A stretch of 64,000 bases of DNA from Colwellia chukchiensis (GCF_002104455.1 NZ_NBOC01000003.1:186001-250000); one strand, 5' to 3'. Shown: positions 26,556-36,208, counted from the first letter of the stretch. Program-made: numbers and translations. The notes: a model not told the origin generated them from the letters alone.

Positions 26556-27875
26556 TTACCATCTCTGTGGTAAATACTGCGTGAAATACAAAGGCATCAC
26601 GATATTGGTTTGCTCTAATGCGGATGAGCCTTGTGTACCCGTTAACTTAAAGGTTTTACTTGGAGTACATTTTTCAACGTAGGATGCCAACGATTTTGCT
26701 CTTGTACGTTTACCACTTTTGACCTCTACAGGGACGATATCGCCTTCATCGGTCGCCAAAATAAATTCGATTTCGGCGCGGGCGTCATTCCATGAATAGC
26801 TTGGGTCAACGCCAATGGCAGTGAGCTCTTGTTGCACAAAGTTTTCAGCCACATAACCTTTGTATTCATAGTTTTGTTGCTTAATTTCTTTATAACTGCT
26901 GCCGAGCATATGATTAAGCAGGCCCACATCAAACAGAAACAGTTTCACCATATTTTCTTTTTTATAGGCCGCTAACGGAGATTTCGGCAATCCTTCAATA
27001 GGGTAGTTTGGCAAAGTTAAGCGGCAGCAGTTAAGCCAATGGATCGCGGTTTCAAAATCGCTATAACGAGATTTACGCTCATGCACATGCTTAAATTTAA
27101 AGCGTTTAACCGACTCATCGCTGACAAGTGATAGCTGGGCTGGAATGCTATTAAATACCGATTCAGTCAGTGTGGCGTCGACCTTGCCCGCGTACTTACC
27201 AAAATCGCGGCGATAACCTTCCACTAAATCGGCATGAATTTTTGTGACTTTTTCAACACGCTCTAGAATGCTTGAATCCTTATACTGATACCAAGCAGAA
27301 ACGGCTTCCGGCATACCACCAGTAAAAAAGTAGTCAGTGAGTTTGTCCATCAATTTGGTGTGTACTGCCGGTGTGCTTGCTTGACTATCAAACGCTTTGA
27401 TCAGCGCTTGCTCGTTGGATGCGTAAATAAATTCTTGGAAGGTCAGTGGTCGTAAATTGTATTGTTCTACCTTGCCCACAGGGAAGGTGTTGAGCAAACC
27501 AATATTCGAGCCGCTGGCAGCGACAAAATAGGACGGTGCTTTTTCAGCAAAGTACTTTAGTGAGGTAACGGCACGTTCACATTCGCCAATTTCATCTAAT
27601 ATCAGCAGATCGGTTTCTGGGTTGAACGCTTGGTTGGTTAACAACTCAATGTTCATTACTAGCTCGTCAGGTGACAGAGAGCCATCGAACGCTTCTTTGT
27701 AGGCAGGGTTTTCAAGGAAGTCGATACGAAGGATGTTGGCAAAGGTGTTCCCAAATATCTCTTGTAGCAGATAGGTTTTACCTGTTTGTCTTGCACCATC
27801 GATCAATAATGGCTTGCGCACCGGTTGATTTTTCCATGCTATTAGGGCGTTTAGTAAGTTGCGCTGCATTGTCAT
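26556..27875 (-). CDS. AAA ATPase with DUF4143 C-terminal domain
   Basis: A 439-residue protein. Walker A is DGARQTGKTYLL near residues 25-36, Walker B LLILDEIGE near 98, and the C-terminal DUF4143 region has the nuclease-like pattern (EIEFILATDEGDIVPVEVKSGK). This is a common mobile-genome family whose cellular role is unknown; some members are proposed antitoxins or defence ATPases. ATG at codon 1 or 3 is possible. It is convergent with the gene at 25294 and divergent from hipBA at 28187. Two strong palindromes upstream imply tight regulation. Confidence 0.85.
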   Translation of the reverse strand: MTMQRNLLNALIAWKNQPVRKPLLIDGARQTGKTYLLQEIFGNTFANILRIDFLENPAYKEAFDGSLSPDELVMNIELLTNQAFNPETDLLILDEIGECERAVTSLKYFAEKAPSYFVAASGSNIGLLNTFPVGKVEQYNLRPLTFQEFIYASNEQALIKAFDSQASTPAVHTKLMDKLTDYFFTGGMPEAVSAWYQYKDSSILERVEKVTKIHADLVEGYRRDFGKYAGKVDATLTESVFNSIPAQLSLVSDESVKRFKFKHVHERKSRYSDFETAIHWLNCCRLTLPNYPIEGLPKSPLAAYKKENMVKLFLFDVGLLNHMLGSSYKEIKQQNYEYKGYVAENFVQQELTAIGVDPSYSWNDARAEIEFILATDEGDIVPVEVKSGKRTRAKSLASYVEKCTPSKTFKLTGTQGSSALEQTNIVMPLYFTQYLPQRW

Positions 27876-27921
27876 TTCCCGCCAATTAAGACTGTTAACT
27901 GCCTGTAGTATAACTCAGTCT

Positions 27922-27977
27922 ACACTTTAACGCGCAGAAAAGTGTGTAATTATACATTTTTATGCGCATAAAAGTGT
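27922..27977 (-). promoter_or_regulatory. Paired 24-bp palindromic operators upstream of the DUF4143 ATPase
   Basis: Two related palindromes, 27922-27945 and 27954-27977, share the frame ACAnTTT-n3-GCGCA-nAAAAGTGT. Their starts are 32 bases apart, about three helical turns. They lie 47-100 bases upstream of the ATPase start and also upstream of hipBA. The bound protein is unknown; no dedicated regulator gene is adjacent. Confidence 0.65.
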
Positions 27978-28047
27978 AATCCGCAACTTTTGGCATTCAG
28001 GGATCCATTTCATCGCCTTGGCCAACGCGCAAGCTAAACCTAAAGGT

Positions 28048-28173
28048 GGGATATAAATCCAATTATATTGAGTAAAGTGGGAATATAGTCCTATATGTAA
28101 ATTGTTGGAGTTGCTTGGGATTCAAAGTTGGACTATATTCCCATTAACGGTTAAATAGTGGGAATATAGTCCC
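28048..28173 (+). promoter_or_regulatory. Operator array of the second HipBA pair in element 2
   Basis: A 14-base palindromic frame GGGAN6TCCC occurs at 28079-28091 (last base off), inverted at 28130-28142, and at 28160-28173. A weaker copy lies at 28048-28060. The last clean copy ends 13 bases before the antitoxin start at 28187, so binding would block transcription or initiation. The sites differ from the TGGATA palindromes of the other hipB genes, which indicates separate regulation. Confidence 0.7.
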
Positions 28174-28186
28174 TTTGGTTGGTGAT

Positions 28187-28492
28187 ATGGCTAAGCGTGA
28201 CTTACACAATGTACTGTTTCCAAAGCAGCGCAAAATCCTGACGCATTTTGGTGAAGACTTGCTGTTGGCGATGAAACGACGTGGTTTTACAAAAAAGCTA
28301 CTGTGTGAACGTACTGGTTTTGATCATAAAACCGTGAATAAAGTCTTCGCCGGTGATCCGGGCGTTGCCATAGGCACTTACTTAAAAGTGATGGCTGTTC
28401 TTGGCATGGAAAGCAACTTTGCAGAAATGGCCGCTCATGATGAAGTGGGTATCAAGCTGCAAAACATAAAATTGCTGGAAGGTTCAAAATGA
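28187..28492 (+). CDS. hipB: HTH antitoxin of second HipBA pair
   Basis: A 101-residue helix-turn-helix protein (LLLAMKRRGFTKKLLCERTGFDHKTVNKVF). I chose ATG 28187; the longer frame begins with TTG. Its stop codon overlaps the start of the kinase gene by ATGA (28489-28492). The sequence is unrelated in detail to the HipB copies at 11746 and 22631. It is expected to neutralise the downstream HipA and repress the operon through the GGGAN6TCCC array directly upstream. Confidence 0.8.
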   Translation: MAKRDLHNVLFPKQRKILTHFGEDLLLAMKRRGFTKKLLCERTGFDHKTVNKVFAGDPGVAIGTYLKVMAVLGMESNFAEMAAHDEVGIKLQNIKLLEGSK

Positions 28493-29754
28493 GCCGTGAA
28501 ATCGTCGAAGTCTATGCCGACTGGCAGCCAATTGAAGCGCCTTTGCTAATTGGGCTGCTTGCTCACAGTGATTCAAGCCGAGGTGGCGTATTTAGTTTTG
28601 CCTACGATAAAGCATTTTTAACCTCAGCCTATCGCTTGCAAATTGATCCAATCCTAACGCTTCACTCCGGTGAACTCTATAACGATGAAGCCGATAAAAA
28701 CTTTCGCGCATTTCTTGATTCATCGCCTGATAGATGGGGGCGTATTTTAATGCAGCGGCGTGCGGCGATTGAGGCGCGCAAAGGCATTCGAGCAACAAGT
28801 CGATTAAACGAATTGGATTACCTGCTGGGCGTACATGACTCTTATCGGATGGGGGGGATTCGATTTAAGCGAGTAGGCTCGGATGCTTTTTTGGACGACA
28901 ACTCTGAGTTTGCTGCGCCACCAATGGCTTCTTTGCGAGAGCTAGAGCACGCAGCAATGCAGATTGAAAAAGACGATAACATCGACAGTGACGAGTATTA
29001 CCGCTGGTTGAAAATGCTGATTTCTCCAGGCTCATCATTAGGTGGTGCAAGGCCCAAGGCTTGTGTCACAGATGAACAAGGCCACTTGTGGATTGCCAAG
29101 TTTCCCAATCTAAATGATACCCATGACGTGGGCGCATGGGAGATGGTCTGTTATGAATTGGCTCTTGCGGCAGGTGTTCACATGTTTCCAAGTGAGATCA
29201 AGCAATTTTCGTCACAGCATCATACCTTTTTAACCAAACGGTTTGACCGCGACGGTGAAAAGCGGCTGCATTTTTCATCGGCCATGACACAGCTTCGCTA
29301 TTTTGAAAGCGAAAAGTATGATGGTGAACAATCTCAAGGTGCCAGCTACTTAGAGATTGCTGAATTTATTTCCAATTGTGGTGCACAAACAGCAGCTGAT
29401 TTAGCTCAGTTATGGCGTCGAATCGTGTTTAATATTGCGGTGTCCAACACGGATGATCACCTGCGTAACCATGGGTTTTTATTAACAAAGAATGGCTGGA
29501 AGTTATCACCTGCTTATGATTTAAACCCGATAGTGGGTAAGCATGGCCTGCATCTGAATATTACCGATGCAGACAACGCTTTAGACTACCAGCTAGCCTT
29601 TGATGTGAAAGACTTCTTCAGACTTTCGCAAACCCAAGCCACGCAAATTTACGATGAAGTATTAATGGCGGTTAAGCAATGGCAAACCGTTGCTAAGCGG
29701 CTAGGGATCAGCCGAGCGGAGCAAGCCATGAAACAATCAGCGTTTAACGTTTAA
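28489..29754 (+). CDS. hipA: HipA-like kinase toxin, second type
   Basis: A 421-residue HipA kinase of a different branch from the two SEC-C-linked copies. The N-terminal subdomain (FRAFLDSSPDRWGRILMQRR) is followed by the loop SPGSSLGGARPKA near 180, the catalytic NTDDHLRNHGFL near 323 and the metal-binding SPAYDLNP near 342. No SEC-C gene follows. All key residues are present. It is expected to phosphorylate a translation-related target when its antitoxin is lost, giving growth arrest or stabilising the element. Confidence 0.87.
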   Translation: MSREIVEVYADWQPIEAPLLIGLLAHSDSSRGGVFSFAYDKAFLTSAYRLQIDPILTLHSGELYNDEADKNFRAFLDSSPDRWGRILMQRRAAIEARKGIRATSRLNELDYLLGVHDSYRMGGIRFKRVGSDAFLDDNSEFAAPPMASLRELEHAAMQIEKDDNIDSDEYYRWLKMLISPGSSLGGARPKACVTDEQGHLWIAKFPNLNDTHDVGAWEMVCYELALAAGVHMFPSEIKQFSSQHHTFLTKRFDRDGEKRLHFSSAMTQLRYFESEKYDGEQSQGASYLEIAEFISNCGAQTAADLAQLWRRIVFNIAVSNTDDHLRNHGFLLTKNGWKLSPAYDLNPIVGKHGLHLNITDADNALDYQLAFDVKDFFRLSQTQATQIYDEVLMAVKQWQTVAKRLGISRAEQAMKQSAFNV

Positions 29755-29941
29755 TGAGTCAGTGAAACTATATTTTCATTTTTCAGCAGATAAAGAAGTT
29801 TTAGTTTCACTTTATGCTTTGCCTCATACTCCATGTGTTTTAACACTTCGCTCATCCCTTGGGCTTTTGGGGCAGTTTGGGCAAAGCCTTAGTTCACGCC
29901 ACTTAGCCACGCACCAACCCTGCCCACAGAACAATTATTAT

Positions 29942-30018
29942 TTGGGGCACTATCTACAAACTGGGGCAACTAGCTACCTGTACCCTCAGAAAGCTGCACG
30001 ATCTGGGCATTTATCTGC
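29942..30018 (+). repeat. Iteron-like repeats upstream of alpA
   Basis: Three loosely matching units TGGGGCA-n2-TAtCTAC start near 29942, 29961 and 30002, and further GGGGCA/GGGCA words lie near 29869 and 29878. The 315-base gap 29755-30069 otherwise has only a 96-codon frame without a ribosome-binding site. The repeats could be a replication origin or regulator site for the alpA-DUF927 unit; this is weak evidence. Confidence 0.35.
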
Positions 30019-30084
30019 CTACTGCGTCCGTTTAGTACTGGCAAACTCCTAACTGAACTTAACAGATCAGTGAGGAAGCAAACG

Positions 30085-30327
30085 ATGAACCCAACTACAC
30101 AATCATCCACCACATCAACACACCCAGCGCGTCAGCAGCGGATTTTGCGCTTGCCCGAGGTAAAGGCCAAAACAGGCTTTGGCCGCAGCACCATTTATGC
30201 CCTGATGGCCAACGGTGAATTTCCACGTTCCATTCGTATTGGTGCGCGTGCCGTGGGCTGGTTAGAAAGCGATATCGACCAGTGGATTGAAACCCGCCGT
30301 ATCGGTGCTGCTTATGGCCGTGGATAA
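30085..30327 (+). CDS. alpA: AlpA family regulator / excisionase-like protein
   Basis: An 80-residue winged-helix MerR-like protein (ILRLPEVKAKTGFGRSTIYALMANGEFPRSI, GWLESDIDQWIETRR). AlpA proteins in P4-like elements activate integrase or act in excision. I chose ATG 30085, which has GAGGAAG upstream, over GTG 30070. It overlaps the DUF927 gene by 14 bases. It is probably the directionality or control factor for the integrase 17 kb away in the same element. Confidence 0.88.
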   Translation: MNPTTQSSTTSTHPARQQRILRLPEVKAKTGFGRSTIYALMANGEFPRSIRIGARAVGWLESDIDQWIETRRIGAAYGRG

Positions 30328-32056
30328 ACCATCAGCATCAAACCAACTATCTTCCAGTGATATGGATAGCAAAGTGCCAACATTACCGGCTGGTTTTGCC
30401 TATAACGCGCAAAACTGGCTGGTGATGCAACCGGCAGGGCAAGATAGCCCAGTTAAAATCTGCTCTTGGTTGCAAGTAGCTGCTCGTACTCGCGATCCGC
30501 AAGGGGACAACTACGGCTATTTATTGCACTGGTTAGACGATGACAATCGCCATCGCTATTGGGCCATGCCCGCAGAACTCTTAGCAGGAGACGGCAGCGA
30601 GTACCGTCGAATCCTACTCAGCCGAGGCATGCGGCTAAGTAACAGTGTCAAAGCGCGGCAGTTGCTCTCCCTGTTTATTCAACAAATGGGCGAGCTGGCC
30701 ACGCAAAAGGCCATTAGCGTGAACTGTATTGGCTGGCATCACCACGCTTATGTGCATCCGCGCCTCACCTTTTACCCAAGCGAACACAGCAACAACCCGC
30801 GCATGGTGCTGCAAACCATGCACCCGATAGAAGGCTTTATTCAACACGGAAGTAGCGACAGTTGGCGGCAGCACGTTGGCCGCTATTGTCTGGATAACCC
30901 GCTATTAATTGTTGGTGTCTGCGCTGCACTGGCTGCGCCTTTGTTGCATTTGTGCGGGGTGGATGGTTTTGGTTTACACCTCTACGGTGCCAGCAGTACT
31001 GGTAAAACCGCAGCGCTGTATCCGGCGTTATCGGTGTGGGGCGAGCCTAATCAGCTGCGCCACAGTTGGCGTGCCACGGCCAACGGTTTAGAAGGCACAG
31101 CATTAGCGCATAACGATGCCTTGCTGGCGCTCGATGAAATGGGCGAAGTTGATCCAAAAGAGGCGGGAGATGTCGCTTATATGCTTGCCAATGGCCAAGG
31201 TAAAACCCGTGCAGGCAAATACGGTGAAATGCGCTTACCCGCCCGTTGGCGTTTAGTGTTTTTATCTACTGGTGAAGTGACGCTCGAAAGCCATCTTGCC
31301 AGTATTGGCAAACGCGTGAAAGCGGGGCAGCAAGTGCGCGTGATTGATCTCAGTGCCGATGCCGGAGCGCAAATGGGCGTGTTTAACCAGAGTCATGGTA
31401 TGAACGCTGCCGATTTAGCCGATCACCTAAAACAGCAAAGTCGCCAGCATTACGGCAGCTTGGCTTTGGACTGGTTACGGTATTTAACGCAGCACAGCGC
31501 TCAGGTGCGCCCCGTTTTCCAAAATGTACGCCAACGTTTTTTAACCGGCTTACCTCCCGAGTCAGACGGCCAAGTGCGCCGGGTCGCCGAAAAGTTTGCC
31601 TTACTGGCTAGTGCTGGGTTGTTAGCCATTCAAGCCAAAGTACTCGATTGGCCAGCTCAAAGTGTCGAAGCCGCTTGTTTAAGCCAGCTTAACCAATGGA
31701 TACTCGCCCGTGGTGGTGTGGCCGCCAATGAGGACCAACAAGCCATTCGTCAGGTACGCAGCTTTATTGAGCAGCATGGCGAAAGCCGCTTTACGCCTAA
31801 GCAAACCGGTTACAGCAGCCAAGTACGCCAACGCGCAGGGTGGATAGACACCAGCGGCCCACAAACCCTCTACCTGTTTTACCCAACTGGCTGGCGTGAA
31901 GCCACCGAAGGCCTAAGCCCAGATCGCGCCGCCAAAGCGCTGATGGCCGCAGGCTACTTAGTCCCCGATGGTAATCGGCCACAGCGCAAAGTCAGCCTGC
32001 CCGACAACACCCGCCCACGCATGTATTGCGTAAAAAGCAGTATTTTGGATGACTAA
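30314..32056 (+). CDS. DUF927 superfamily-3-like NTPase (element replication protein)
   Basis: A 580-residue DUF927 protein. The N-terminal DUF927 region (WLQVAARTRDPQGDNYGYLLHWLDDDNRHRYW) is followed by Walker A GASSTGKTAAL near 224, Walker B ALLALDEMGE near 272, and a C-terminal wing ending near 580. Such proteins occur in P4-type satellites and integrated plasmids and are thought to act in DNA replication as helicases. I chose ATG 30314; the frame is open from TTG 30287. It is translationally coupled to alpA. The next gene is convergent. Confidence 0.85.
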   Translation: MAVDKPSASNQLSSSDMDSKVPTLPAGFAYNAQNWLVMQPAGQDSPVKICSWLQVAARTRDPQGDNYGYLLHWLDDDNRHRYWAMPAELLAGDGSEYRRILLSRGMRLSNSVKARQLLSLFIQQMGELATQKAISVNCIGWHHHAYVHPRLTFYPSEHSNNPRMVLQTMHPIEGFIQHGSSDSWRQHVGRYCLDNPLLIVGVCAALAAPLLHLCGVDGFGLHLYGASSTGKTAALYPALSVWGEPNQLRHSWRATANGLEGTALAHNDALLALDEMGEVDPKEAGDVAYMLANGQGKTRAGKYGEMRLPARWRLVFLSTGEVTLESHLASIGKRVKAGQQVRVIDLSADAGAQMGVFNQSHGMNAADLADHLKQQSRQHYGSLALDWLRYLTQHSAQVRPVFQNVRQRFLTGLPPESDGQVRRVAEKFALLASAGLLAIQAKVLDWPAQSVEAACLSQLNQWILARGGVAANEDQQAIRQVRSFIEQHGESRFTPKQTGYSSQVRQRAGWIDTSGPQTLYLFYPTGWREATEGLSPDRAAKALMAAGYLVPDGNRPQRKVSLPDNTRPRMYCVKSSILDD

Positions 32057-32087
32057 AAAGGCGATGAATCCTGTGTGGGCTTGTCGC

Positions 32088-32105
32088 CTGGCAGTGAACT
32101 GCCAG
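32088..32105. other. Inverted repeat between convergent genes
   Basis: CTGGCAGT and ACTGCCAG form a perfect 8-bp stem with a 2-base loop in the gap between the DUF927 gene and the YgjP-like gene. No T-run follows, so its role as a terminator is uncertain. Confidence 0.35.
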
Positions 32106-32198
32106 TCAACATATGGACTGGGTTAAGTTTGAAGTCCATTGCAAACAAGACCGCTAGAGTACTGGCTGTGTACTTAGCTATTCGATACAGCGTATCGA

Positions 32199-32948
32199 CT
32201 ATATCAGTGCCATTTCCAGTTTATGTTTTCGCTTCACCCAATCTGGTAGAGAGCGTTCGAGCAAACGATAAAACTCTGGGCCATGGTTGTGGTGCTCTAG
32301 GTGACATAGTTCATGAATGATCACATACTCAATACACTCTTTCGGTGCTTTAATTAAGTCGCGGTTTAAGGTCAGCGTTCCGCTTTTTGATAGACTGCCC
32401 CAGCGTTTTTTGAGTTGCATTATTTTAATTTTTGGCTTGTCTGTATCTGAATATTTGAACTTCTCCCAACAATCCGAAAACACCTTATTTAAATGAAAAT
32501 CGGCTTTTTCTCGATACCAATCACTCAGTAACGACTCCACATGGTCTGGTTTACCATTGGCAGACGTTACCCAAAAAAAGCCCGCTTTCAGCGCTACACC
32601 GTTGTCAGTGCCTACTGCAATTTTTAGCCGATACTTCTTACCAAGATACAAATGGCTTTCACCACTTACGTATTTGCGAGAAGGGGTTCTTGGGTCAAAC
32701 TGGTCAAAGTAGCGAATTTGACGCTTGATCCACCGAGCACGCTTCTTCACCTTAGCTTCAATGGCCTCACGGTCGGTGCCTTCAGGGGCTTTCACAAAAA
32801 CTGATTTATCAGGGTGAACTGATATTTCCAGCGACTTGCGTTTAGAAAAAGCCAGCTGGAAGGGGATTTCTCCCCCTCCGTATACAACCGCTAGCTTTTC
32901 AGCGCTTGCTGTTGGTATCTCGGCCTGCTTGATAGTTGACGACATCAA
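32199..32948 (-). CDS. YgjP-like (DUF45) zinc metallopeptidase, end of type I operon
   Basis: A 249-residue protein with the zinc motif HELCHLEHHNHGPEF near residues 211-225, typical of the YgjP/DUF45 group related to WSS1/SprT peptidases. The N-terminal part (VHPDKSVFVKAPEGTDREAIEAKV) is standard for the group. It overlaps hsdR by ATGA (32945-32948) and so is co-translated with the restriction subunit. Related peptidases accompany hsdR in many type I operons; a role in removing DNA-bound or stalled complexes is inference. Confidence 0.85.
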   Translation of the reverse strand: MMSSTIKQAEIPTASAEKLAVVYGGGEIPFQLAFSKRKSLEISVHPDKSVFVKAPEGTDREAIEAKVKKRARWIKRQIRYFDQFDPRTPSRKYVSGESHLYLGKKYRLKIAVGTDNGVALKAGFFWVTSANGKPDHVESLLSDWYREKADFHLNKVFSDCWEKFKYSDTDKPKIKIMQLKKRWGSLSKSGTLTLNRDLIKAPKECIEYVIIHELCHLEHHNHGPEFYRLLERSLPDWVKRKHKLEMALI

Positions 32949-35900
32949 GAATGCCTCCGGTGCTTCGCAACTTGCATGGTTTTCTCAATGATTTCGTCCA
33001 TTTGCTCTAGGCTCAGCGTCACGCCGTACTGCTCTTTGACTTCGTCATAAAGAAAATCGTCAATATCATTCATCGCCGTTTTTTGAACGTCGGCATCGTC
33101 CCAAAAATCGACTTTCCAATGAGCATCAATGATTTTTTGTATCGCTAACGATGTTTGTGCCGCAATCGCATCAAGCTGAGCATCATCTAACTCGTTGAGT
33201 GTTGCCACTTGCTGAAACTGCGGCTTAATCAAGCCAAAGTAGGCGCACGCTTCGTCGTTTTCACGAATGCAATCAGGCATATCATCATGCTGCTTTGTGG
33301 CCACTTTGTTACGAATATCAATCACTCGGTTGAGATATTCTAAGTCTGAGATGCGCTTGGCCTTAAAGTCATCAATGGCGGCTTGGATCAGCTTCGAAAA
33401 CTTCTCATAAAACGCAGGGTCTTCGTCCATATTCTCCGAAATACTGCGCTTTGTAGCGTGGGCGATGGTGTCCGCTTTTGACGCTGTGGTTTTAGCTTGA
33501 TAAACCCCTTGCTCTTCTTTCACGGCGGTAAACATTTTTTCATCAAAAATATTCACGGGCTCGTTAAGCTGAGTCACCTCATTAGCCTGAATATGGGTAT
33601 CCAGCAGCTTTTTAATTTTCGGCTCGTAGTCGCGATAATCAATCGCCTCGGCGTAACGCAACTTAACTGCCGCCTTTAAGTTCTGAAAACGTTTTAAATC
33701 GTTTTTATAGGTTTGTAGCTTTTTCTCATCAGAGTTCATGATGAACTGCTCAGACGATAAAGCGATGGCTAAAGATTTACTGTATGCCGATAAACACTCG
33801 TAAAACTCTTCACGCAACTCGTCATCTGCCAACAACACCTCATAGGCTTCTTCGTCTTTTGAGTTTTTAACGGCTTTAAACAAATCCCATAGGTCAGAGT
33901 AACGCTGTGGCAGCTTAAACACTTCCTCATTAATGGAGGTGAGCGTGCCTGCTAAGTCATCTTCATCAAACCCTTCAAAGGCTTCGTACATGGTTAGGGC
34001 TTTATCCAACTCGCCCAATACGCTGGCATAGTCGATGATATAGCCAAACTCTTTGCCTTCGTAAAGGCGGTTAACCCGAGCGATAGCCTGCAATAGCGTG
34101 TGCTCTCGCAGGGTTCGGCATAGATACAGCACGGTGTTACGCGGTGCATCAAAACCGGTTAATAGCTTATCCACCACAATGAGTATTTCAGGGTCATCAC
34201 CGTATTTAAACTGATTGATGATTTGCTTGGTGTACTCTTCTTCAGAGCCAAAGCGCTTCATCATTTTATCCCAGAATTTACCTACCTCATCGGTTGGTCC
34301 TTCGTCCACTTCGTCGTGGCCTTCACGGGTATCAGGGCCAGAAATCACCACCTCTGTGGTGACGGTGCCAATCTCTTGCAAGAACTGCTGGTACTTTAAC
34401 GCCGCCGGTTTGCCTGGGGCAACCAGCTGAGCCTTAAAGCCGGTGCCTTGCCAGTTCGCACGAAAATGCTCGCTGATATCAAAGGCGCGCATATATATCA
34501 CCTGATCAGCTTTGTTTAGCATTTCAGCACGGGCGTATTTCTTTTTAAGGTCGGCCTTTTGCTCTTTGCTTAAATCGGCGGTGTGGCGTTCAAACCAGAG
34601 GTCGATGGCCGACTGATTCTGCTCCATCTCAATATGTCGGCCTTCGTACAGCAATGGCAATACCGCTTCATCGGCAACCGCTTGTTTAATGGTATAGTGC
34701 GGCTCAATCAGGCCACCAAATTTGGCAAAGTTATTCTTTTCTTTTTTCAGTAGTGGCGTACCGGTAAAGCCAAGAAAACAGGCATTGGGCAACATTTGGC
34801 GCATTCGGGCTGCCAATGAGCCAAAGTTGGTGCGGTGACTTTCATCGACCAATACAAAAATATCGTGCGATTCATCCACAAATTTCTCGGCTACCCAGCC
34901 TTTATCAAATTTGTGGATCAGTGTGGTGATCAAACCCACTTTATTTTTAAGGTGCTTCACCAAATTACGGCCAGACGTGGCACGCTCGCGACTTAAACCA
35001 CAGGCCGCAAAGGTATTACCCAGTTGTTTATCAAGGTCATCCCGGTCGGTAACCAAAATGATTCTTGGATTGATAAGCTGCGGATCAAGTGCCATAGCAC
35101 GGGTGAGCATCACCATGGTAAGCGACTTACCCGAGCCTTGGGTATGCCAAATAACACCACCTTGGCGGTTTTCTTTTGCACCATTGCCTTTATTGGTCAA
35201 ACGTTTAATTCGGGCGATGGTCGCTTTAATCACAAAGTATTGTTGATAGCGGGCTACTTTCTTAATGCCACCATCAAACAGGGTAAAGCGATACACCAAA
35301 TCTAATAAGCGCTCTGGACGGCACAGGCTGTGAATGGCATTGTCTTGTTCCGTCACCAAGCGTTTACCTTCCGCCTCTAGCGCATCAAAAAATGGCCGTG
35401 CTGCAGCAAACTCACCACTGAATAGCTGTGCTTTAGTGTCTTCGTCTAAAGCGGTATTTACGTCTTTATCGACATCGGCAGGTTTGTCTTCTTGCTCTTT
35501 CCACACGCCCCAGAACTTCTTAGGAGTGCCAGCTGTGGCGTATTGGGCGGCGTTTTTATTCACTGCCAGCACTTGCTGCACATAAGTAAACAGGCGCGGA
35601 ATATAGTCATCACCTTGGTTACGAATATTTTGTGATACGGCTTGCTCTACATCCACTTTGGGGGATTTACATTCAATCACGCTAAAGGGAATACCATTGA
35701 CAAACAGGACGATATCGGGGCGCACGGTATCGGTGCTGCGTGCGCGCTCAACCGAGAACTCAGCGACTACATGAAAGCTGTTATTGCTCGGGTTTTTCCA
35801 ATCAATGTAATTGAGGGTAAAGCTTTTTGAATCCCCCTCAATGGTTTGCTCCATGGCTGAGCCTAAGGTGATTAAATCGTAAATCGACTCATTGGTTTTT

Positions 35901-36208
35901 TGCAGGCCATCAAACTTAATATTTTTGAGCTTTTGGATCGCGGTTTGAATGTTCTCTTCGCTAAACAGATACTCGCCACCTTTATAGTTAATGCGATTAA
36001 TCTTCTTCAGTTGCTGACGTAGTACCCCTTCCAAAATCACATTGGCACTGCGCCCACCCCGTTCGGCCAAGGCCTGCTCAGGGGTGAGGTACTGATAACC
36101 CAAATTGATTAACTGTTGCAGGGCAGGAATTTGCGACAAGTACTTTTCGTTAAACTCGAAGCCCGAAGGCTCCGAGTTTGCTGCGTAATTGACTGGAGGT
36201 GTGCTCAT
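32945..36208 (-). CDS. hsdR: Type I restriction enzyme R subunit
   Basis: A 1087-residue HsdR. An N-terminal PD-(D/E)XK nuclease (RPDIVLFVNGIPFSVIECKSP near 178-196) precedes a superfamily 2 translocase with Walker A HTQGSGKS near 352 and DESH (FVLVDESHRTNFG) near 452. Helicase motifs continue with FTGTPLL and LTGFDAPR. The helical C-terminal region binds the methylase core. It cuts unmodified DNA after ATP-driven translocation. Start and stop overlap the neighbours by ATGA, so the subunits are translationally coupled. No frameshift or missing motif is seen. Confidence 0.95.
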   Translation of the reverse strand: MSTPPVNYAANSEPSGFEFNEKYLSQIPALQQLINLGYQYLTPEQALAERGGRSANVILEGVLRQQLKKINRINYKGGEYLFSEENIQTAIQKLKNIKFDGLQKTNESIYDLITLGSAMEQTIEGDSKSFTLNYIDWKNPSNNSFHVVAEFSVERARSTDTVRPDIVLFVNGIPFSVIECKSPKVDVEQAVSQNIRNQGDDYIPRLFTYVQQVLAVNKNAAQYATAGTPKKFWGVWKEQEDKPADVDKDVNTALDEDTKAQLFSGEFAAARPFFDALEAEGKRLVTEQDNAIHSLCRPERLLDLVYRFTLFDGGIKKVARYQQYFVIKATIARIKRLTNKGNGAKENRQGGVIWHTQGSGKSLTMVMLTRAMALDPQLINPRIILVTDRDDLDKQLGNTFAACGLSRERATSGRNLVKHLKNKVGLITTLIHKFDKGWVAEKFVDESHDIFVLVDESHRTNFGSLAARMRQMLPNACFLGFTGTPLLKKEKNNFAKFGGLIEPHYTIKQAVADEAVLPLLYEGRHIEMEQNQSAIDLWFERHTADLSKEQKADLKKKYARAEMLNKADQVIYMRAFDISEHFRANWQGTGFKAQLVAPGKPAALKYQQFLQEIGTVTTEVVISGPDTREGHDEVDEGPTDEVGKFWDKMMKRFGSEEEYTKQIINQFKYGDDPEILIVVDKLLTGFDAPRNTVLYLCRTLREHTLLQAIARVNRLYEGKEFGYIIDYASVLGELDKALTMYEAFEGFDEDDLAGTLTSINEEVFKLPQRYSDLWDLFKAVKNSKDEEAYEVLLADDELREEFYECLSAYSKSLAIALSSEQFIMNSDEKKLQTYKNDLKRFQNLKAAVKLRYAEAIDYRDYEPKIKKLLDTHIQANEVTQLNEPVNIFDEKMFTAVKEEQGVYQAKTTASKADTIAHATKRSISENMDEDPAFYEKFSKLIQAAIDDFKAKRISDLEYLNRVIDIRNKVATKQHDDMPDCIRENDEACAYFGLIKPQFQQVATLNELDDAQLDAIAAQTSLAIQKIIDAHWKVDFWDDADVQKTAMNDIDDFLYDEVKEQYGVTLSLEQMDEIIEKTMQVAKHRRHS

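Noticed and set aside
29762-30052. 96-codon open frame between hipA and alpA
   Set aside because: It begins 8 bases after the hipA stop with no good ribosome-binding site. Its composition is unlike the neighbours and it covers the TGGGGCA repeats; I judge it non-coding.
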